Shown here: piece after piece, positions 5,832-6,086 of the stretch
Layout of the letters: every line of letters starts with the position of its first letter
Position numbering within the stretch: the stretch's first letter is position 1
Translations under genes and position numbers: made by a program
The notes under the pieces: generated by a model
What the model was told of the DNA's origin: nothing
Database searches by the model: none
Seen by the model: only the letters and a program-made list of their open reading frames with translations
Source of the DNA: Calditrichia bacterium
Lineage (GTDB): Bacteria; Calditrichota; Calditrichia; RBG-13-44-9; J042
Direction: 5' to 3'
Length of the DNA: 6,086 bases
NCBI GenBank assembly: GCA_030430345.1
Contig: JAUIFT010000199.1
Span: 1 to 6,086, forward strand

Positions 5832-6086
5832 ATGAAAAAGCTGTTGGTCGTTTTAATCTCCGTCATTGTCCTCTTTTCGTCCTGTAGCCGTCATCATACC
5901 GTTGTTATGCGAGATTCATCCGCTGCATCAGCTTTTAACGCGAAAGTAAACGGAAAACGCACGAAAATTCATTTACATAATGGCAGCGCTTTTAGTGGCA
6001 ACAATAATCGTATAATTGGGGATTCATTGTTTTGGTACGAACGCCACTCAAATTACAAAAATTCAGCGAGCCTGACCGATGTTAAC
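5832..6086 (+). CDS. Predicted lipoprotein, N-terminal 85 residues (cut by window end)
   Basis: Open to the window end from an ATG at 5832, with GAGG at 5820-5823 spaced 8 nt. The first 18 residues are a lipoprotein signal peptide: two Lys, a hydrophobic run, and LFSSC with the lipidated Cys18. Phe at -3 is less usual in proteobacteria but common in Bacteroidota-like lipoboxes. After a Ser/Ala-rich linker (about 28-36), residues 38-70 form what looks like a small beta unit: KVNGKRTKIHLHNG, then IIGDSLFWYE. This 'ngk-v-i-l-dG ... D-S-L-x-W' pattern occurs in short lipoproteins I know only as hypothetical. The protein should be anchored in the envelope. The 104-nt gap before it has no clear promoter; GATATT at 5771-5776 is the nearest -10-like box, with only a poor -35 (TTTATT 5749-5754). 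Function unknown. Confidence 0.85.
   Translation, partial: MKKLLVVLISVIVLFSSCSRHHTVVMRDSSAASAFNAKVNGKRTKIHLHNGSAFSGNNNRIIGDSLFWYERHSNYKNSASLTDVN

Overview
The window carries six genes, all on the + strand, at moderate GC. Five are complete and the last is cut by the window end. Three features suggest the FCB superphylum or nearby lineages (Calditrichota, KSB1, Ignavibacteria or Marinimicrobia type): a FlgD/secretion-type Ig-like C-terminal domain on a hydrolase, a Bacteroidota-style lipoprotein signal, and a full-length Prc protease with a Lys/Glu-rich tail. This placement is an inference from protein style. No marker gene is present to fix it.

Layout. Positions 138-2180 encode a periplasmic tail-specific protease (Prc/Tsp, family S41), closed by a strong intrinsic terminator at 2201-2233. 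Positions 2385-3146 encode a soluble protein of no family I can name. Positions 3252-4532 encode an alpha/beta-hydrolase esterase with a C-terminal FlgD-like Ig domain. It is followed after only 12 nt by an HD-domain phosphohydrolase (4545-5096), and the two look like one operon. A 172-nt intergenic region holds a 14-bp perfect inverted repeat and precedes a SMI1/KNR4 (SUKH) protein (5269-5727). A lipoprotein gene begins at 5832 and runs off the end.

The unknown gene and the esterase gene each have a short leader and share a promoter-like block (TGGCG, about 19-20 nt, then GTATATTA) ending 31-34 nt before the start codon. They may therefore be expressed in the same way although they are separate units. 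Otherwise the genes do not form an obvious pathway. Prc and the lipoprotein belong to the envelope. The esterase/HD pair, the SUKH protein and the unknown protein have no signal peptide and appear cytoplasmic.

I see no tRNA, rRNA, CRISPR array, insertion sequence, phage gene or clear multi-gene defence cassette. The items most worth a second look are the unrecognised 253-aa protein, the esterase with a secretion-style domain but no signal peptide, and the inverted repeat upstream of the SUKH gene. No new system can be claimed from this window alone.
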